Positions 26,388-35,133 are shown, counted from the first letter of the stretch. The stretch is 64,000 nucleotides of DNA from BOG-908 sp963850605 (GCA_963850605.1 CAWKLX010000006.1:124001-188000); one strand, 5' to 3'. Notes: generated by a model not told the origin, from the sequence alone. Program-made: numbers and translations.

Positions 26388-28163
26388 CTAACCGGCGTGC
26401 AGCCCGTGGCCGAGCAGGACAGTGAAGGCATCCGGCTCGCGTGCCAGCCCGTCACGTGCGACATCGTCGTGCGGCGCGGTGGAGGGCGCGAATTGGTGCG
26501 CCGGATCGGTCAGGTCCGTGCCGCCATGGCCGTCCGTGCCGAACGCGAAATCCGCCCCCGTCAACGTTCCGTGGAAGACCAGCGTCTCGGCCACGACATG
26601 GCCCGTGCCATAGACCGTCAACGTGCCATTGGCATAGGCGATCGCAGTGGCAGAGATGGCGCGCAGGTCGATCGTGTCGGCGCCCGTCCAGCCGCCGACG
26701 GCGCCGCTGAGGATGGCGCCGTGTTCCAGGATCAGCGTGCCGCCGGCGCTGCCGAACTTGACAGCCTCCCCGGCAGCGCCGCGTCCGGCGGTGCCAAGCC
26801 CGCCAATGCCGCCGGAGATGGTGCCGGCGTTATCGAGCGTTCCGCGGTTGATATAGACGCCCGTACCGCCCGCTCCGCCCGCGCCACCCACGTAAGTGGC
26901 GTTGCTGATGCCGCCCGTGCCGCCTGTGATCGTGCCGGCATTGTCGGCAAAACCGCCGCCGGTCAGCACCACGCCGCTGCCGCCTCTACCCCCGAGCTGT
27001 ACATATTCGCCACCGCCTGTGCCGCCGGCCACCACCCCGAAATTCTGCAGCGTTCCTGTGGACGACTCGACCTTGACGCCCACGCCACCCGCGCCGCCGA
27101 GCAGCGCATAGTAGGCTCCGATATATGAACCGCCACCCGCGCCGCCCTGAACGGTGGCGTTATTGATCAGGGTGGACGCGGCGGCCAGGCTGACGCCGAC
27201 ACCACCCGCGCCGCCCGGATACAGGCTGCCGACTTCCGAGTATGAGCTGATCCCGCCCGTCCCGCCCGCGACGACGCCGTCATTGGTCACGGTGCCAGTC
27301 CCGGAGAAATCAATGCCAGTGCCGCCGGGAGAGCCGCCGCCGCCATCCTCGCCGACGTAGTATGCGCCGACGCCCCCGACGATTGTGCCGGCATTCAGGA
27401 TGCTGCCCGCGCCCGCCATGTTGACGCCATTGGCCGCCGTGAACGTGCCGAACTGGCCGCTGCCGGCGGTGATCGAGCCATGGTTGACCAGGCTGCCGCC
27501 GGCCAGGAAGCTGACACCCGCGCCGGCGCGGCCATCCCCATCCACCGTGCCCGCATTGCCGCTATGATAGCCGACGCCGCCCACGCCGCCGGCCACCGTG
27601 CCGGAATTGGTGACGATGGAGGCCGTGCCGACGAGAACGCCGGCACCTCCGGCGCCGCCCAGATAGCCAGCGCCGCCCGTGCCGCCTGAAATATCGCCCG
27701 CATTGCCCAGGGTGCCGCCATTCAGCAGCACGCCGTTGCCGCCGACGCCGCCGGTGGCCGGACTATATCCACCGGCACCGCCAGTGACCGTCGCCTGGTT
27801 GAACAGGTCGGCGCCGGCGCCGAGGCTTACGCCCGCGCCGCCGTGCCCGCCCGTCGTGCTGCTGGTGCCGCCCGCACCGCCTATCAGGAGCCCGTCGTTA
27901 AAGGCGCCATTCGATCCGCTGATTACCAGCCCGATCCCGCCCGCGCCGTGCGAGTCGCTGTTGGACTGGCCGACACCGCCCCGCAGCAGGCCGTCATTAG
28001 ACAGGTATGCATTGCTCAGCCCGCTCGGGATGATCACCGCATTACCGCCGTACACGGACGGGATCACCTGGCCCGTCCCGGTGACCTGCACGCGGTCGGC
28101 GTAGCCGTTTCGGCCAAGCGTGACGGTGTGCGTCACCTTGCCGGATATCTTGTCCTTGGCCAT
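26388..28163 (-). CDS. Gly-rich repeat protein, probably an exported beta-helix
   Basis: 591 residues. There is no classical signal peptide at the N-terminus (MAKDKISGKVTHTVTLGRNG). Residues about 60-500 consist of a dozen imperfect repeats of 30-40 residues. Each has an Asn-x-Gly (or Asn-Asn-Ala) turn, a GG(x)GG run and a GVGV- or GVxL-type strand (for example TVTGGAGGYSPATGGVGGNGV and GTVAGGVGGVGYHSGNAG). Glycine repeats of this kind form right-handed beta-helices in adhesins. The tail (DTIDLRAISATAIAYANGTL) resembles the cap regions of such proteins. No autotransporter barrel is present, so a type I or other export route would be required. The adhesin role is inference. Confidence 0.7.
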   Translation of the reverse strand: MAKDKISGKVTHTVTLGRNGYADRVQVTGTGQVIPSVYGGNAVIIPSGLSNAYLSNDGLLRGGVGQSNSDSHGAGGIGLVISGSNGAFNDGLLIGGAGGTSSTTGGHGGAGVSLGAGADLFNQATVTGGAGGYSPATGGVGGNGVLLNGGTLGNAGDISGGTGGAGYLGGAGGAGVLVGTASIVTNSGTVAGGVGGVGYHSGNAGTVDGDGRAGAGVSFLAGGSLVNHGSITAGSGQFGTFTAANGVNMAGAGSILNAGTIVGGVGAYYVGEDGGGGSPGGTGIDFSGTGTVTNDGVVAGGTGGISSYSEVGSLYPGGAGGVGVSLAAASTLINNATVQGGAGGGSYIGAYYALLGGAGGVGVKVESSTGTLQNFGVVAGGTGGGEYVQLGGRGGSGVVLTGGGFADNAGTITGGTGGISNATYVGGAGGAGGTGVYINRGTLDNAGTISGGIGGLGTAGRGAAGEAVKFGSAGGTLILEHGAILSGAVGGWTGADTIDLRAISATAIAYANGTLTVYGTGHVVAETLVFHGTLTGADFAFGTDGHGGTDLTDPAHQFAPSTAPHDDVARDGLAREPDAFTVLLGHGLHAG

Positions 28164-28296
28164 CGACGTGCTCCCCCGTGTGCCCGGGTGGATCGCCCTG
28201 GGCGCCTCCGTGGGAAAGCCTGCGCCAGCCAGCCCGCGGGCGCCAGTGGCGATTGGATGACAGCGTGGACGAATAGTGGCGGGTGGAAAGGCCTGC

Positions 28297-29529
28297 CTAC
28301 ATCCGCTCGATGATGATCGCCGGGGCCATGCCGCCGCCCGCGCACATCGTGACCAGGCCGCGCTTAAGGTCGCGCCGCTCCAGCTCGTCCAGCATGGTGC
28401 CGATCAGCATGGCACCCGTGGCCCCGATCGGGTGGCCCAGCGCGATGGCGCCGCCGTTCACGTTGACCTTCGCGCGGTCCAGCTTCAGGTCGCGGATGAA
28501 TTTTTCTGCCACCACCGCGAACGCCTCGTTGATCTCCCACAAATCAATGTCATCGGTGGTCAGGCCTGCCTTCTCCAGCACCTTGCGCGCGGCCGGCACC
28601 GGAGCGTTCAGCATCAGCGTGGGCGAGTCGCCGACATTAGCGAACGCCACCACGCGCGCGCGGGGTTTCATTCCATGCGCGTCGGCGTAGCCGCGCGAGG
28701 CGAGCAGCACCGCGGCCGAACCGTCCACCACGCCCGAGGAATTGCCGGCGTGGTGAATGGCCTCGATGTGCAGGTCCGGATGGCGCTGCTGGATCAATTT
28801 TCGAAACGTCAAACCGCTGTCGTCCAGTGGCATGTCGGCAAGTGCGGCGAAGGACGGCTTCAGCGACGCCAAACCCTCGGCCGTCGTGGACGGGCGCGGG
28901 AACTCCTCCCGGTCGAGCGCGAGCGTGCCGTCTTCCTTGTGGACCGGCACGACACTTTTCGCGAAATGGCCGTTCCTGATGGCGTGGTCCGCCCGGCGCT
29001 GGCTTTCCAGTGCCAGCGCGTCCACATCGGCGCGCGTGATCCCCTCCAGCGCCGCGATCGCGTCTGCGCAGACGCCCTGGTTGGATTGCGGGTGCAACGC
29101 GCGCAGGCGGGTGTTGCCCTGGTCCAGCAAAGGAGGGCCCGTGAAGGGCAATGAGCCGGTGAACGACATCATTTCAGAGCCGCCGGCTACGACCAGGTCC
29201 TCCATGCCCGACATGATCGAGGCCGCGGCCAGATTGACCGCGCTGATGCCGCCACCGCAGAACCGGTCCAGCGTCACCCCGCTCGACCGGACATTGTAGC
29301 CGGCGTCGAGCGCCGACATGCGGCCGATATCGCCGCCCTGCTTGCCGACCTGCGTGCTGGTGCTCCAGATCACGTCGTCCACGTCCGACGTGTCGAGCTG
29401 ATTGCGTTCGGCGATCGCCTTCAGCACCGTGGCACCCAATTGCTGCGGATGCATGTCGGCCAAGGCACCCTTGCCGATTTTGCCAACGCCGCGGGGCGTG
29501 CGCACGGCGTCGATGATAAGAGCTTCCAT
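28297..29529 (-). CDS. Acetyl-CoA C-acyltransferase (thiolase)
   Basis: 410 residues, starting at ATG 29529 with GGAG ten bases upstream. It catalyses thiolytic cleavage or Claisen condensation of acyl-CoA. The active-site Cys is in TLDRFCGGGISAVNLAA (near 90), His in NGGAIALGHPIGATGA, and the second Cys in VTMCAGGGMAPAIIIERM at the C-terminus. The length and these motifs fit degradative thiolases of the acetyl-CoA acetyltransferase/FadA group. Physiological chain length cannot be told. It ends 133 bases before the Gly-rich protein start on the same strand. Confidence 0.95.
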   Translation of the reverse strand: MEALIIDAVRTPRGVGKIGKGALADMHPQQLGATVLKAIAERNQLDTSDVDDVIWSTSTQVGKQGGDIGRMSALDAGYNVRSSGVTLDRFCGGGISAVNLAAASIMSGMEDLVVAGGSEMMSFTGSLPFTGPPLLDQGNTRLRALHPQSNQGVCADAIAALEGITRADVDALALESQRRADHAIRNGHFAKSVVPVHKEDGTLALDREEFPRPSTTAEGLASLKPSFAALADMPLDDSGLTFRKLIQQRHPDLHIEAIHHAGNSSGVVDGSAAVLLASRGYADAHGMKPRARVVAFANVGDSPTLMLNAPVPAARKVLEKAGLTTDDIDLWEINEAFAVVAEKFIRDLKLDRAKVNVNGGAIALGHPIGATGAMLIGTMLDELERRDLKRGLVTMCAGGGMAPAIIIERM

Positions 29530-29554
29530 CAGTGTGTCTCCATGCCGGAAAAAA

Positions 29555-30116
29555 TCAGTTTTCCAGTTCGGAGTCCCAGTACAGGTAATCGCGCCAGCTG
29601 GCATGCAGATAGTTGGGCGGGAAGGCGCGCCCGTTATCCTGCAGCTCCCAGGTGGAGGGCTGGCACGGGCGCTGACGCGGATGCATGTGGCACTCGCGCG
29701 GCAGCTTGCTGCCCTTGCGCAGGTTGCAGCAGCCGCAGGCGGTGACCACGTTCTCCCACGTCGTGCGCCCGCCGCGGCTGCGCGGGATGACGTGGTCGAA
29801 GGTCAGCTCGTGCGTGGGGAAGCGGTCGCCGCAATATTGGCAGCTAAAGGCATCCCGCAGGAACACGTTGAAGCGGGTGAAGGCCGGCTTTCGCGCGCTC
29901 GGAATGTAGTCCTTCAGCGCAATCACGCTCGGAAGCCGGACCGCCTGGCTGGGCGAATGCACCTCGAACTCGTATTCCGACAGGTACGCTCACCCGATCG
30001 AGGAACACCGCCTTGATCGTGTCCTGCCAAGACCAGACGGAGAGCGGAAAGTAGGAGAGCGGGCGGAAATCCGCGTTCAACACAAGCGCCGGGTAGTGCA
30101 GGCCGCCGTCAGGCAA
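29555..30116 (-). pseudogene. HNH endonuclease family protein, one frameshift
   Basis: About 186 residues if one extra base near 29983 is ignored. A TTG at 30116 preceded by GAGGAG gives MPDGGLHYPALVLNADFRPL, the usual start of this protein. The N-terminal half is YPALVLNADFRPLSYFPLSV and the frame resumes at SEYEFEVHSPSQ. The C-terminal half has the HNH motif: CQYCGDRF, LTFDHVIPRSRGG, WENVVTACGCCNLRKG, with paired Cys-x-x-Cys zinc-binding positions. The family is widespread in Proteobacteria and Cyanobacteria; the biological role is unclear. Divergent from gluQ. Confidence 0.85.
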
Positions 30117-30248
30117 AACGCGCTCCTCGCTGGGAGGTGCACCGCCTGGCCGGCCCGTGAGACGAGCCGCAGGGAGTGGTGCGCCGCCAAAGAACGGGCT
30201 GGTTATGGCAAACGGTCGGAGGTGTCGCAAGGCAGGGGGCCAGGTTTC

Positions 30249-31130
30249 ATGGGGTTGTCACAGGCAGGGGGCGGGGAGGTGGTCACACGGTTCGCCCCCA
30301 GCCCGACCGGCTATCTGCACGCGGGCCACGCCTTGGCCGCCCGCATTGCGTGGCAGCGGGCGCGGGAGGCGGGCGGCCGGTTCTTGGTGCGGCTGGAGGA
30401 CATCGACCCTACGAGGTGCCGGCCGGAGTATGCGGATGCCATTTTCGAAGACCTGCGCTGGCTGGGCCTCGACTGGGCTGGGGACGTGCTGGTCCAGTCT
30501 CAGCGTCTGCCACTCTATCGCGCCTGCCTGGATCGGCTGGCTGCACGCGGCCTGCTTTACCCGTGTTTCTGCAGCCGGGCGGAGGTTGCCGCTTCAGCCA
30601 CCGCCCCTCAGGGTCCGGACGGCGCGCCAGTCTATCCGGGCACCTGCCGCAACGTGCCAGCCGGCATGCGAGAGACGCGGCGGATTGAGGGTCACCCGCA
30701 TGCCTGGCGGCTGCATATGGCGCGCGCGCTGACGGGGGTGCCGGCATTGTTCTTCGAGGATGAGGGTGCGGGACGGGTGCGCGCCGTACCGGAGGCGTTC
30801 GGTGACGTGGTGCTGGCCCGCCGGGACGCGCCCGCCAGCTATCATCTGTGCGTCACCTACGACGATGCTGCCCAGGGTGTGACCCTGGTGACTCGCGGCG
30901 AGGACTTGTTGCCCGCCACGCATCTGCACCGGCTGTTGCAGCATCTGTGCGGCTGGACAACGCCGCGCTACGCGCATCACGCGCTGGTCACCGACGCGTC
31001 GGGCGGGCGCCTGTCTAAGCGCGCGGGTGCGGCGACCGTGCGCGATCTTCGTCGTGCTGGCGCGTCGCCAGCGGACGTTCTGCGCAACGAGATGCTGACG
31101 CGCGTGCCCCGATCGGCTACATTGTACTGA
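30249..31130 (+). CDS. gluQ: Glutamyl-Q tRNA(Asp) synthetase
   Basis: 293 residues, starting at ATG 30249; the open frame extends upstream but lacks family similarity there. GluQ is a class I synthetase paralogue lacking the anticodon-binding domain. It attaches glutamate to queuosine at position 34 of tRNA(Asp). The HIGH motif is HAGHA inside TRFAPSPTGYLHAGHA, the KMSKS counterpart is GRLSKR, and a Cys-rich zinc site is present (YPCFCSR, TC). The length matches GluQ rather than full GltX. Divergent from the HNH gene; a 56-bp tandem repeat follows the stop. Confidence 0.94.
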   Translation: MGLSQAGGGEVVTRFAPSPTGYLHAGHALAARIAWQRAREAGGRFLVRLEDIDPTRCRPEYADAIFEDLRWLGLDWAGDVLVQSQRLPLYRACLDRLAARGLLYPCFCSRAEVAASATAPQGPDGAPVYPGTCRNVPAGMRETRRIEGHPHAWRLHMARALTGVPALFFEDEGAGRVRAVPEAFGDVVLARRDAPASYHLCVTYDDAAQGVTLVTRGEDLLPATHLHRLLQHLCGWTTPRYAHHALVTDASGGRLSKRAGAATVRDLRRAGASPADVLRNEMLTRVPRSATLY

Positions 31131-31140
31131 CGCCGTTAGA

Positions 31141-31252
31141 GCAGCATCATCCAGACTGGAATCAGTCTGGAGGGTAAAGCTGCTCGCCAAAACCAGGCAG
31201 CATCATTCAGACTGGAATCAGTGTGGAGGGTATAGCTGCTCGCCAAAACGAG
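31141..31252. repeat. Tandem pair of 56-bp palindromic intergenic repeats
   Basis: Two direct copies (31141-31196, 31197-31252) of a unit beginning gcagcatcat and containing cagactggaatcagtctgg. Each unit is itself a hairpin: gcagc pairs with gctgc, and ccagactg with cagtctgg. The copies differ at a handful of positions (ccagac/tcagac, gtctgg/gtgtgg, taaag/tatag). They sit between gluQ and the VOC gene. The end pattern (agcagcatcat ... gctgctc) resembles module B of the other palindromic repeat. Confidence 0.85.
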
Positions 31253-31275
31253 GCGCTCTCACGGGGATCCGCATC

Positions 31276-31593
31276 ATGCAGTCATCGCGTGACGTCATTC
31301 TCCAGGTGCCGGATCTCGACGCGGCGGCGAAGTTCTATGAGAACGTCATGGGGTTTTCGGTATTCGAGCGTTCGGCGGATATCTTGGGCTTCGACACCGG
31401 CAGTTTCCGCCTCTTCATCGAGCGCGGCGCGGCACCTGGGCCGGTCTTCGAATTCCACGATGCTGATGCCATAGACGCAAAAGCCAGGCTTGTTGAAGCG
31501 GGATGCACGGTGATGGACGAGGACGAGTTGATACCTCGCTGCTACCTGCGCGACCCGTTCGGCCTGACGTTCAACCTGGCCGGTCTTCGCTGA
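31276..31593 (+). CDS. VOC (glyoxalase/bleomycin resistance) superfamily protein
   Basis: 105 residues, one complete VOC module: RDVILQVPDLDAAAKFYENVMGF at the N-terminus, FRLFIERGAAPGPVFEF in the middle and the closing CYLRDPFGLTFNLAG. VOC proteins are metal-dependent lyases, isomerases or dioxygenases, or binding proteins without metal; nothing here fixes the substrate. The ATG at 31276 is preceded by ACGGGGATC, a poor ribosome-binding site. It is a single-gene unit convergent with the HtrA-like gene. Confidence 0.85.
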   Translation: MQSSRDVILQVPDLDAAAKFYENVMGFSVFERSADILGFDTGSFRLFIERGAAPGPVFEFHDADAIDAKARLVEAGCTVMDEDELIPRCYLRDPFGLTFNLAGLR

Positions 31594-31617
31594 CCGGCAC
31601 TCCGGCTGCTAGCCAAT

Positions 31618-32601
31618 TCAGTGCAGCAATGGCGTCCGCAGGAAACTCCCTCGGTCCGCCGAATGCACCGTCACGTGCAGCAGCTCGTCATCACGCGCCA
31701 CGCTCATTCTGACCCGTGCTCCGGCGGTGCCGGCACTCCACACCCGGCGCCACAGGCCACCCAAATCGGTCACCTCGTCGCCATCCACCGCCACGATCCG
31801 GTCACCGGGACGTAGCCCTGCCTTGTCGGCCGGCCCGCCATCGGCCAGCCCGCCCACCACCACCGAATCCTCGCTCTCCATCGCGAACAGCCCCAGCCAG
31901 GGGCGCGCGGGACGGTTTACCCGGCCGTGCTGCACCAACTCACCCAGGATCGGCGTCAGGTGGGCGGTGGGCACGATCATGTTCATGTCCACGCGACGCC
32001 CTTTGTCATCGCCCTGCTGCAGGCTGAGAGAGGCGATGCCCAGGAGGCGCCCGTCCACGCCGATGAGGCCGGCGCCGCCCCAGAACGGGTGGGCCGGGGC
32101 GGTGAAGAGCGCGTCATCGATCAGATACTCCCAGTAGCCGGCGAATTCCTGGCGGCCGACCACCTGGGTCTCGATGCTGCGATGCCGTCCGCCGGCGGCG
32201 GCCAGCAGGCAGGCCTGACCCGGTTCGACCGCGTTGCTGTCGCCGATGGCCATTTCCGGCACGGCCAGCTTGCCGAAGGGTTGCACCAGGCCGAACCCGG
32301 TCTCGAAATCGACCGCCAGCGCGTGGCCCGGCACCGCCCAGCCTTCCGCCGTGGTCAGCCAGATACTGTCGGCCTCCATGATCAGGTAGCCCATGGTCAG
32401 CACCAAGCCGCCGGCAGGGCCGCCCTTGATGACCACGCCGTTGCCGGCCCGCTCGGTGCCCAGTGTGCCGGCGGTGAACGCGTCACCGGGGATGTCGGCG
32501 CGCAGCCCGACAACCGAGCGGAGTGCGGCTTCGAGATCGAAATTATAGTCGGCGGGGCGCGGCTGCAGGTTGGCGGGGATGTCGCGGTCGGTCTTGGCCA
32601 T
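31618..32601 (-). CDS. HtrA-like protein with PDZ domain but no catalytic triad (pseudoprotease)
   Basis: 327 residues from ATG 32601, with no signal peptide. Residues about 20-230 follow the trypsin-like S1C fold of HtrA/DegP, and 250-320 are a PDZ domain (GLADGGPADKAGLRPGDRIVAVDGDEV). All three catalytic positions appear replaced: VLTMGYLI in place of LTNxHV (His to Tyr near 72), ETGFGLV in place of TDLALL (Asp to Gly near 102), and FWGGAGLI in place of GNSGGPL (Ser to Gly near 175). The frame is intact, so the protein is probably made and acts as a binding or scaffold protein. Divergent from the acyltransferase gene. Confidence 0.8.
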   Translation of the reverse strand: MAKTDRDIPANLQPRPADYNFDLEAALRSVVGLRADIPGDAFTAGTLGTERAGNGVVIKGGPAGGLVLTMGYLIMEADSIWLTTAEGWAVPGHALAVDFETGFGLVQPFGKLAVPEMAIGDSNAVEPGQACLLAAAGGRHRSIETQVVGRQEFAGYWEYLIDDALFTAPAHPFWGGAGLIGVDGRLLGIASLSLQQGDDKGRRVDMNMIVPTAHLTPILGELVQHGRVNRPARPWLGLFAMESEDSVVVGGLADGGPADKAGLRPGDRIVAVDGDEVTDLGGLWRRVWSAGTAGARVRMSVARDDELLHVTVHSADRGSFLRTPLLH

Positions 32602-32651
32602 GGCGTCTTCTTGGTGATGGCGTGGGGATGGGGGAGTATCTGCCGGTTCGC

Positions 32652-33839
32652 ATGGACCGTCCAATGTCTCCTGGCCAGTCGGTTGTCGGTCGTCCGTCGG
32701 CAGTGGCGGCCGAGTATATTCCTGCACTGGACGGATTGCGGGCGGTGGCGATCCTCCTGGTCGTGGCGTCCCATGCCGGACTCGACCATGTGGTGCCGGG
32801 GGCGTTCGGCGTCACCCTGTTCTTCTTCGTCAGCGGCTACCTGATTACCCGCCAGCTCTTGGGCGGCCTGGCGCGGCAGGGGCGGGTCGATCTGCCCGGT
32901 TTCTACGCTCGCCGCGTACTCAGGCTGGCGCCCGCCGGACTGGCGTACACCTGCCTCGCCGGGCTGGCATTCGTGTCGGCCGGCGGAGCGATCGGCGCGT
33001 CCGGCTGGCTCTCGGCCGTGTTCTACGGCGCGAACATCTACGATCTTTGGTCGGGTTACCGCTCGAGCCTGGCCGGGGTGCGCCACCCTTTCAACATTCT
33101 TTGGTCGCTGGCGATCGAGGAGCATTTTTATGCGCTCTGGCCGCTGGTGCTGGCAGCGGTCTGGCGCGCGCGCTGGGCGTGGTGGGCGGTTCTGGGCCTG
33201 TGCCTGGGCGTGCTGGCGTGGCGGGTGTATCTGTTCGGGCACTGCACGGCCGCGCACTGGCCGGGCGTGTGCGGGCGAGTGCAGGCGCCGCCCTGGCAGT
33301 ACAACCGGCTGTACCTGGGCACCGATACGCGGCTGGATTCGATCGCCTGGGGCGCGCTGCTGGCGCTGGGCGAGCAGCGTGGGCAGCGCTGGGTGGCCGT
33401 GGCCCGTCACTCGCACTGGGTGCCCATCTGTGCGCTGGTGGTGCTGGCGACTGGCTTCGTGCTGCCTGGCCCGTTTGCGCGACACGTGATCCGGACCACG
33501 CTGCAGGGGGCGGCCCTGCTCTGCCTGATGCCCGCGCTGCTCGGCCGGGACAATCCGGCCCAACGCCTGCTGTGCGCCCCGCCCGCGATCCTGGTCGGTC
33601 GGCTGAGCTACTCGCTGTATCTCTGGCATTGGGGCGCGTTCGCCCTGGCCGACGGCATGGCGCGGGGGAACCGGCTACTATGGCTGGCCATAGGGTTGCC
33701 GCTGGCAGCGATCGGTGCCGCGCTGTCATACTGGGGCGTGGAGCGGCCGATGCTGCGTCTGCGGCGCCGGTTTGGCAGCCATGCTCCGCTTTCCATCCAT
33801 CCGGTGCCGGTGCAGGAGGGGGCGCATGCAGCCGATTGA
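32652..33839 (+). CDS. Acyltransferase family 3 (OafA/YrhL type) membrane protein
   Basis: About 395 residues. Motifs are YIPALDGLRAVAILLVVASHAG with the catalytic His at the start, RFYARRVLRLAP-like FYARRVLRLAPAGLA, and PFNILWSLAIEEHFYALWP in the middle. Around ten hydrophobic segments span the inner membrane. Members transfer acyl groups (often acetyl) to surface glycans or lipids; the acceptor is unknown. The start is uncertain: ATG 32628, 32652 and 32664 are all in frame, none with a strong ribosome-binding site. The 3' end overlaps the hydrolase start by 14 bases, so the two are coupled. Confidence 0.88.
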   Translation: MDRPMSPGQSVVGRPSAVAAEYIPALDGLRAVAILLVVASHAGLDHVVPGAFGVTLFFFVSGYLITRQLLGGLARQGRVDLPGFYARRVLRLAPAGLAYTCLAGLAFVSAGGAIGASGWLSAVFYGANIYDLWSGYRSSLAGVRHPFNILWSLAIEEHFYALWPLVLAAVWRARWAWWAVLGLCLGVLAWRVYLFGHCTAAHWPGVCGRVQAPPWQYNRLYLGTDTRLDSIAWGALLALGEQRGQRWVAVARHSHWVPICALVVLATGFVLPGPFARHVIRTTLQGAALLCLMPALLGRDNPAQRLLCAPPAILVGRLSYSLYLWHWGAFALADGMARGNRLLWLAIGLPLAAIGAALSYWGVERPMLRLRRRFGSHAPLSIHPVPVQEGAHAAD

Positions 33840-34683
33840 ACGCGAAACCTTCTACCTGCTGGGCGGTGCCTTTCATCGTCTAGCGTTCACGCAGTGGGGG
33901 GCGCGAGACAACCCTGTCGTTGTGTGCGTGCATGGGCTGAGCCGGCAGGGGCGCGATTTCGACGTGTTGGCGGAGTCGCTGGCGGACAGGCATTGCGTTG
34001 TGTGTCCGGATTTGCCCGGGCGTGGCCGGTCGGGTTGGCTGCCCGCGCCCGAGCTTTACGCGGTGCCCAGCTATCTGGTCGCGCTGTCGCATCTGCTGGC
34101 GCTGATCGACCGGCCGGTGGCCTGGGTCGGGACCTCGCTGGGCGGCCTGTGCGGCATGGCGCTGGCGGCGGCGCATGCGACGCCGATCCGGCGCATGGTG
34201 CTGAACGATATCGGGCCGTTCCTGCCGCGCGCAGCCCTGGAGCGCATCGTCAGCTATGTCGGCACAGTGCCCGATTTCGCGGACATGACGGCGCTGGAGG
34301 CTTTTTTGCGCAAGGTTCACGCGACATTCGGCGCTCTGTCGGACCCGCAGTGGGCGGCCATGGCCCAGCATTCGTCACGGGCGCGGCCGGATGGGCGGCT
34401 GACATTGCACTACGACCCGGCGCTGACCATCCCGCTGCGCGCAACGCCGCCGGCCGACACCGAGATGTGGCCGGTGTGGGATGCGATCGGCGTGCCCATG
34501 CTGACTCTGCGAGGCGAGACGAGCGACCTGTTGCTGCCCGAAACGCTTGCCAGGATGGCGGAGAAATCCGCCGTTCACACGGTGGCCGGTGCGGGTCACG
34601 CGCCGGCGCTGATGGACGCATCCACGATCGGCGTAGTGCGCGCCTTCCTGGATACGAGTATCAGCCCAAGTCCGTTCGGTTGA
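33826..34683 (+). CDS. Alpha/beta hydrolase
   Basis: 285 residues. ATG 33826 has a strong AGGAGGGG upstream and overlaps the acyltransferase stop. The fold order is clear: VVVCVHGLSRQGRDFD (oxyanion region), CPDLPGRGRSGW, the nucleophile elbow WVGTSLGGLCGM with Ser near 107, and the catalytic His in VAGAGHAPALMD near the C-terminus. The substrate is unknown; pairing with the acyltransferase suggests an ester- or acyl-related task, but that is inference only. Confidence 0.92.
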   Translation: MQPIERETFYLLGGAFHRLAFTQWGARDNPVVVCVHGLSRQGRDFDVLAESLADRHCVVCPDLPGRGRSGWLPAPELYAVPSYLVALSHLLALIDRPVAWVGTSLGGLCGMALAAAHATPIRRMVLNDIGPFLPRAALERIVSYVGTVPDFADMTALEAFLRKVHATFGALSDPQWAAMAQHSSRARPDGRLTLHYDPALTIPLRATPPADTEMWPVWDAIGVPMLTLRGETSDLLLPETLARMAEKSAVHTVAGAGHAPALMDASTIGVVRAFLDTSISPSPFG

Positions 34684-34739
34684 ACTCGTCCGGTCCATTT
34701 GTTTGCCGGCCCAGCTGTTTCCACCCGAACCGACCGCCA

Positions 34740-34776
34740 GAGCATGTCCGTTCGCATTGGCTTACGGACCAAGCTC
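34740..34776 (+). repeat. Dispersed repeat, module A (copy 2)
   Basis: gagcatgtccgttcgcattg, then gcttacggaccaagctc. It matches the module at 7841-7878 (read on the minus strand) with about five differences and one missing base. Sixteen bases separate it from module B, as in copy 1. Confidence 0.8.
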
Positions 34777-34792
34777 AAGCTTGCTTTGACAG

Positions 34793-34837
34793 GCATCTTT
34801 ATCCGACCGAACAGGTCTGTTCGACCGGATGATGCTC
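34793..34837 (+). repeat. Dispersed palindromic repeat, module B (copy 2)
   Basis: gcatctttatccgaccgaac, aggtct, then gttcgaccggatgatgctc. It is the counterpart of 7777-7823. Its last base is the first base of the reverse-strand stop codon (TAG) of the flp gene, mirroring the overlap of copy 1 with the RND stop. Confidence 0.8.
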
Positions 34838-35007
34838 TAAATCGACGATCCGACGTGGTTGAACAGGGTCTTCAGCGTTGAGCCGAGCGAGGTGAAAATG
34901 CTGACGAGCACAAGGCCCAGTATGCTGGCGATGATGCCGTATTCCAGGGCGGTGACGGCGCGCCGGTCGGTCCACAGGGCCGATACGCGACAAAAGGTCT
35001 TTAGCAT
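34837..35007 (-). CDS. Flp/Fap family type IVb pilin
   Basis: 56 residues from ATG 35007 with GGGAG upstream. The Flp class has a short positive leader, a prepilin peptidase site and the EY motif followed by a hydrophobic helix; here RRAVTALEYGIIASILGLVL. The residue before the cleavage site is Ala rather than the usual Gly (A|VTALEY, Glu at +5). The mature pilin is about 36 residues plus tail. No tad/cpa assembly genes are visible nearby, so it depends on a distant locus or is an orphan. The stop overlaps a palindromic repeat. Confidence 0.88.
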   Translation of the reverse strand: MLKTFCRVSALWTDRRAVTALEYGIIASILGLVLVSIFTSLGSTLKTLFNHVGSSI

Positions 35008-35133
35008 GTGAACTCCCGGCAAAGCTGGACTTGCCCACGCCGTGCGCCAAACGCCCCGCCGTAAACGGATAGATAAATAGACGGAATGATACGAAACGTC
35101 AATAACAATCCAGTCTTCATGCTCGGGTAGCGT

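Noticed and set aside
26388..28163. Possible CRISPR or tandem DNA repeat array
   Set aside because: The repeats are protein-level Gly-rich units of varying length inside one open frame; no uniform direct repeats with unique spacers are present.
28276..29154. 292-residue frame opposite the thiolase gene
   Set aside because: Shadow; thiolase motifs are complete on the other strand.
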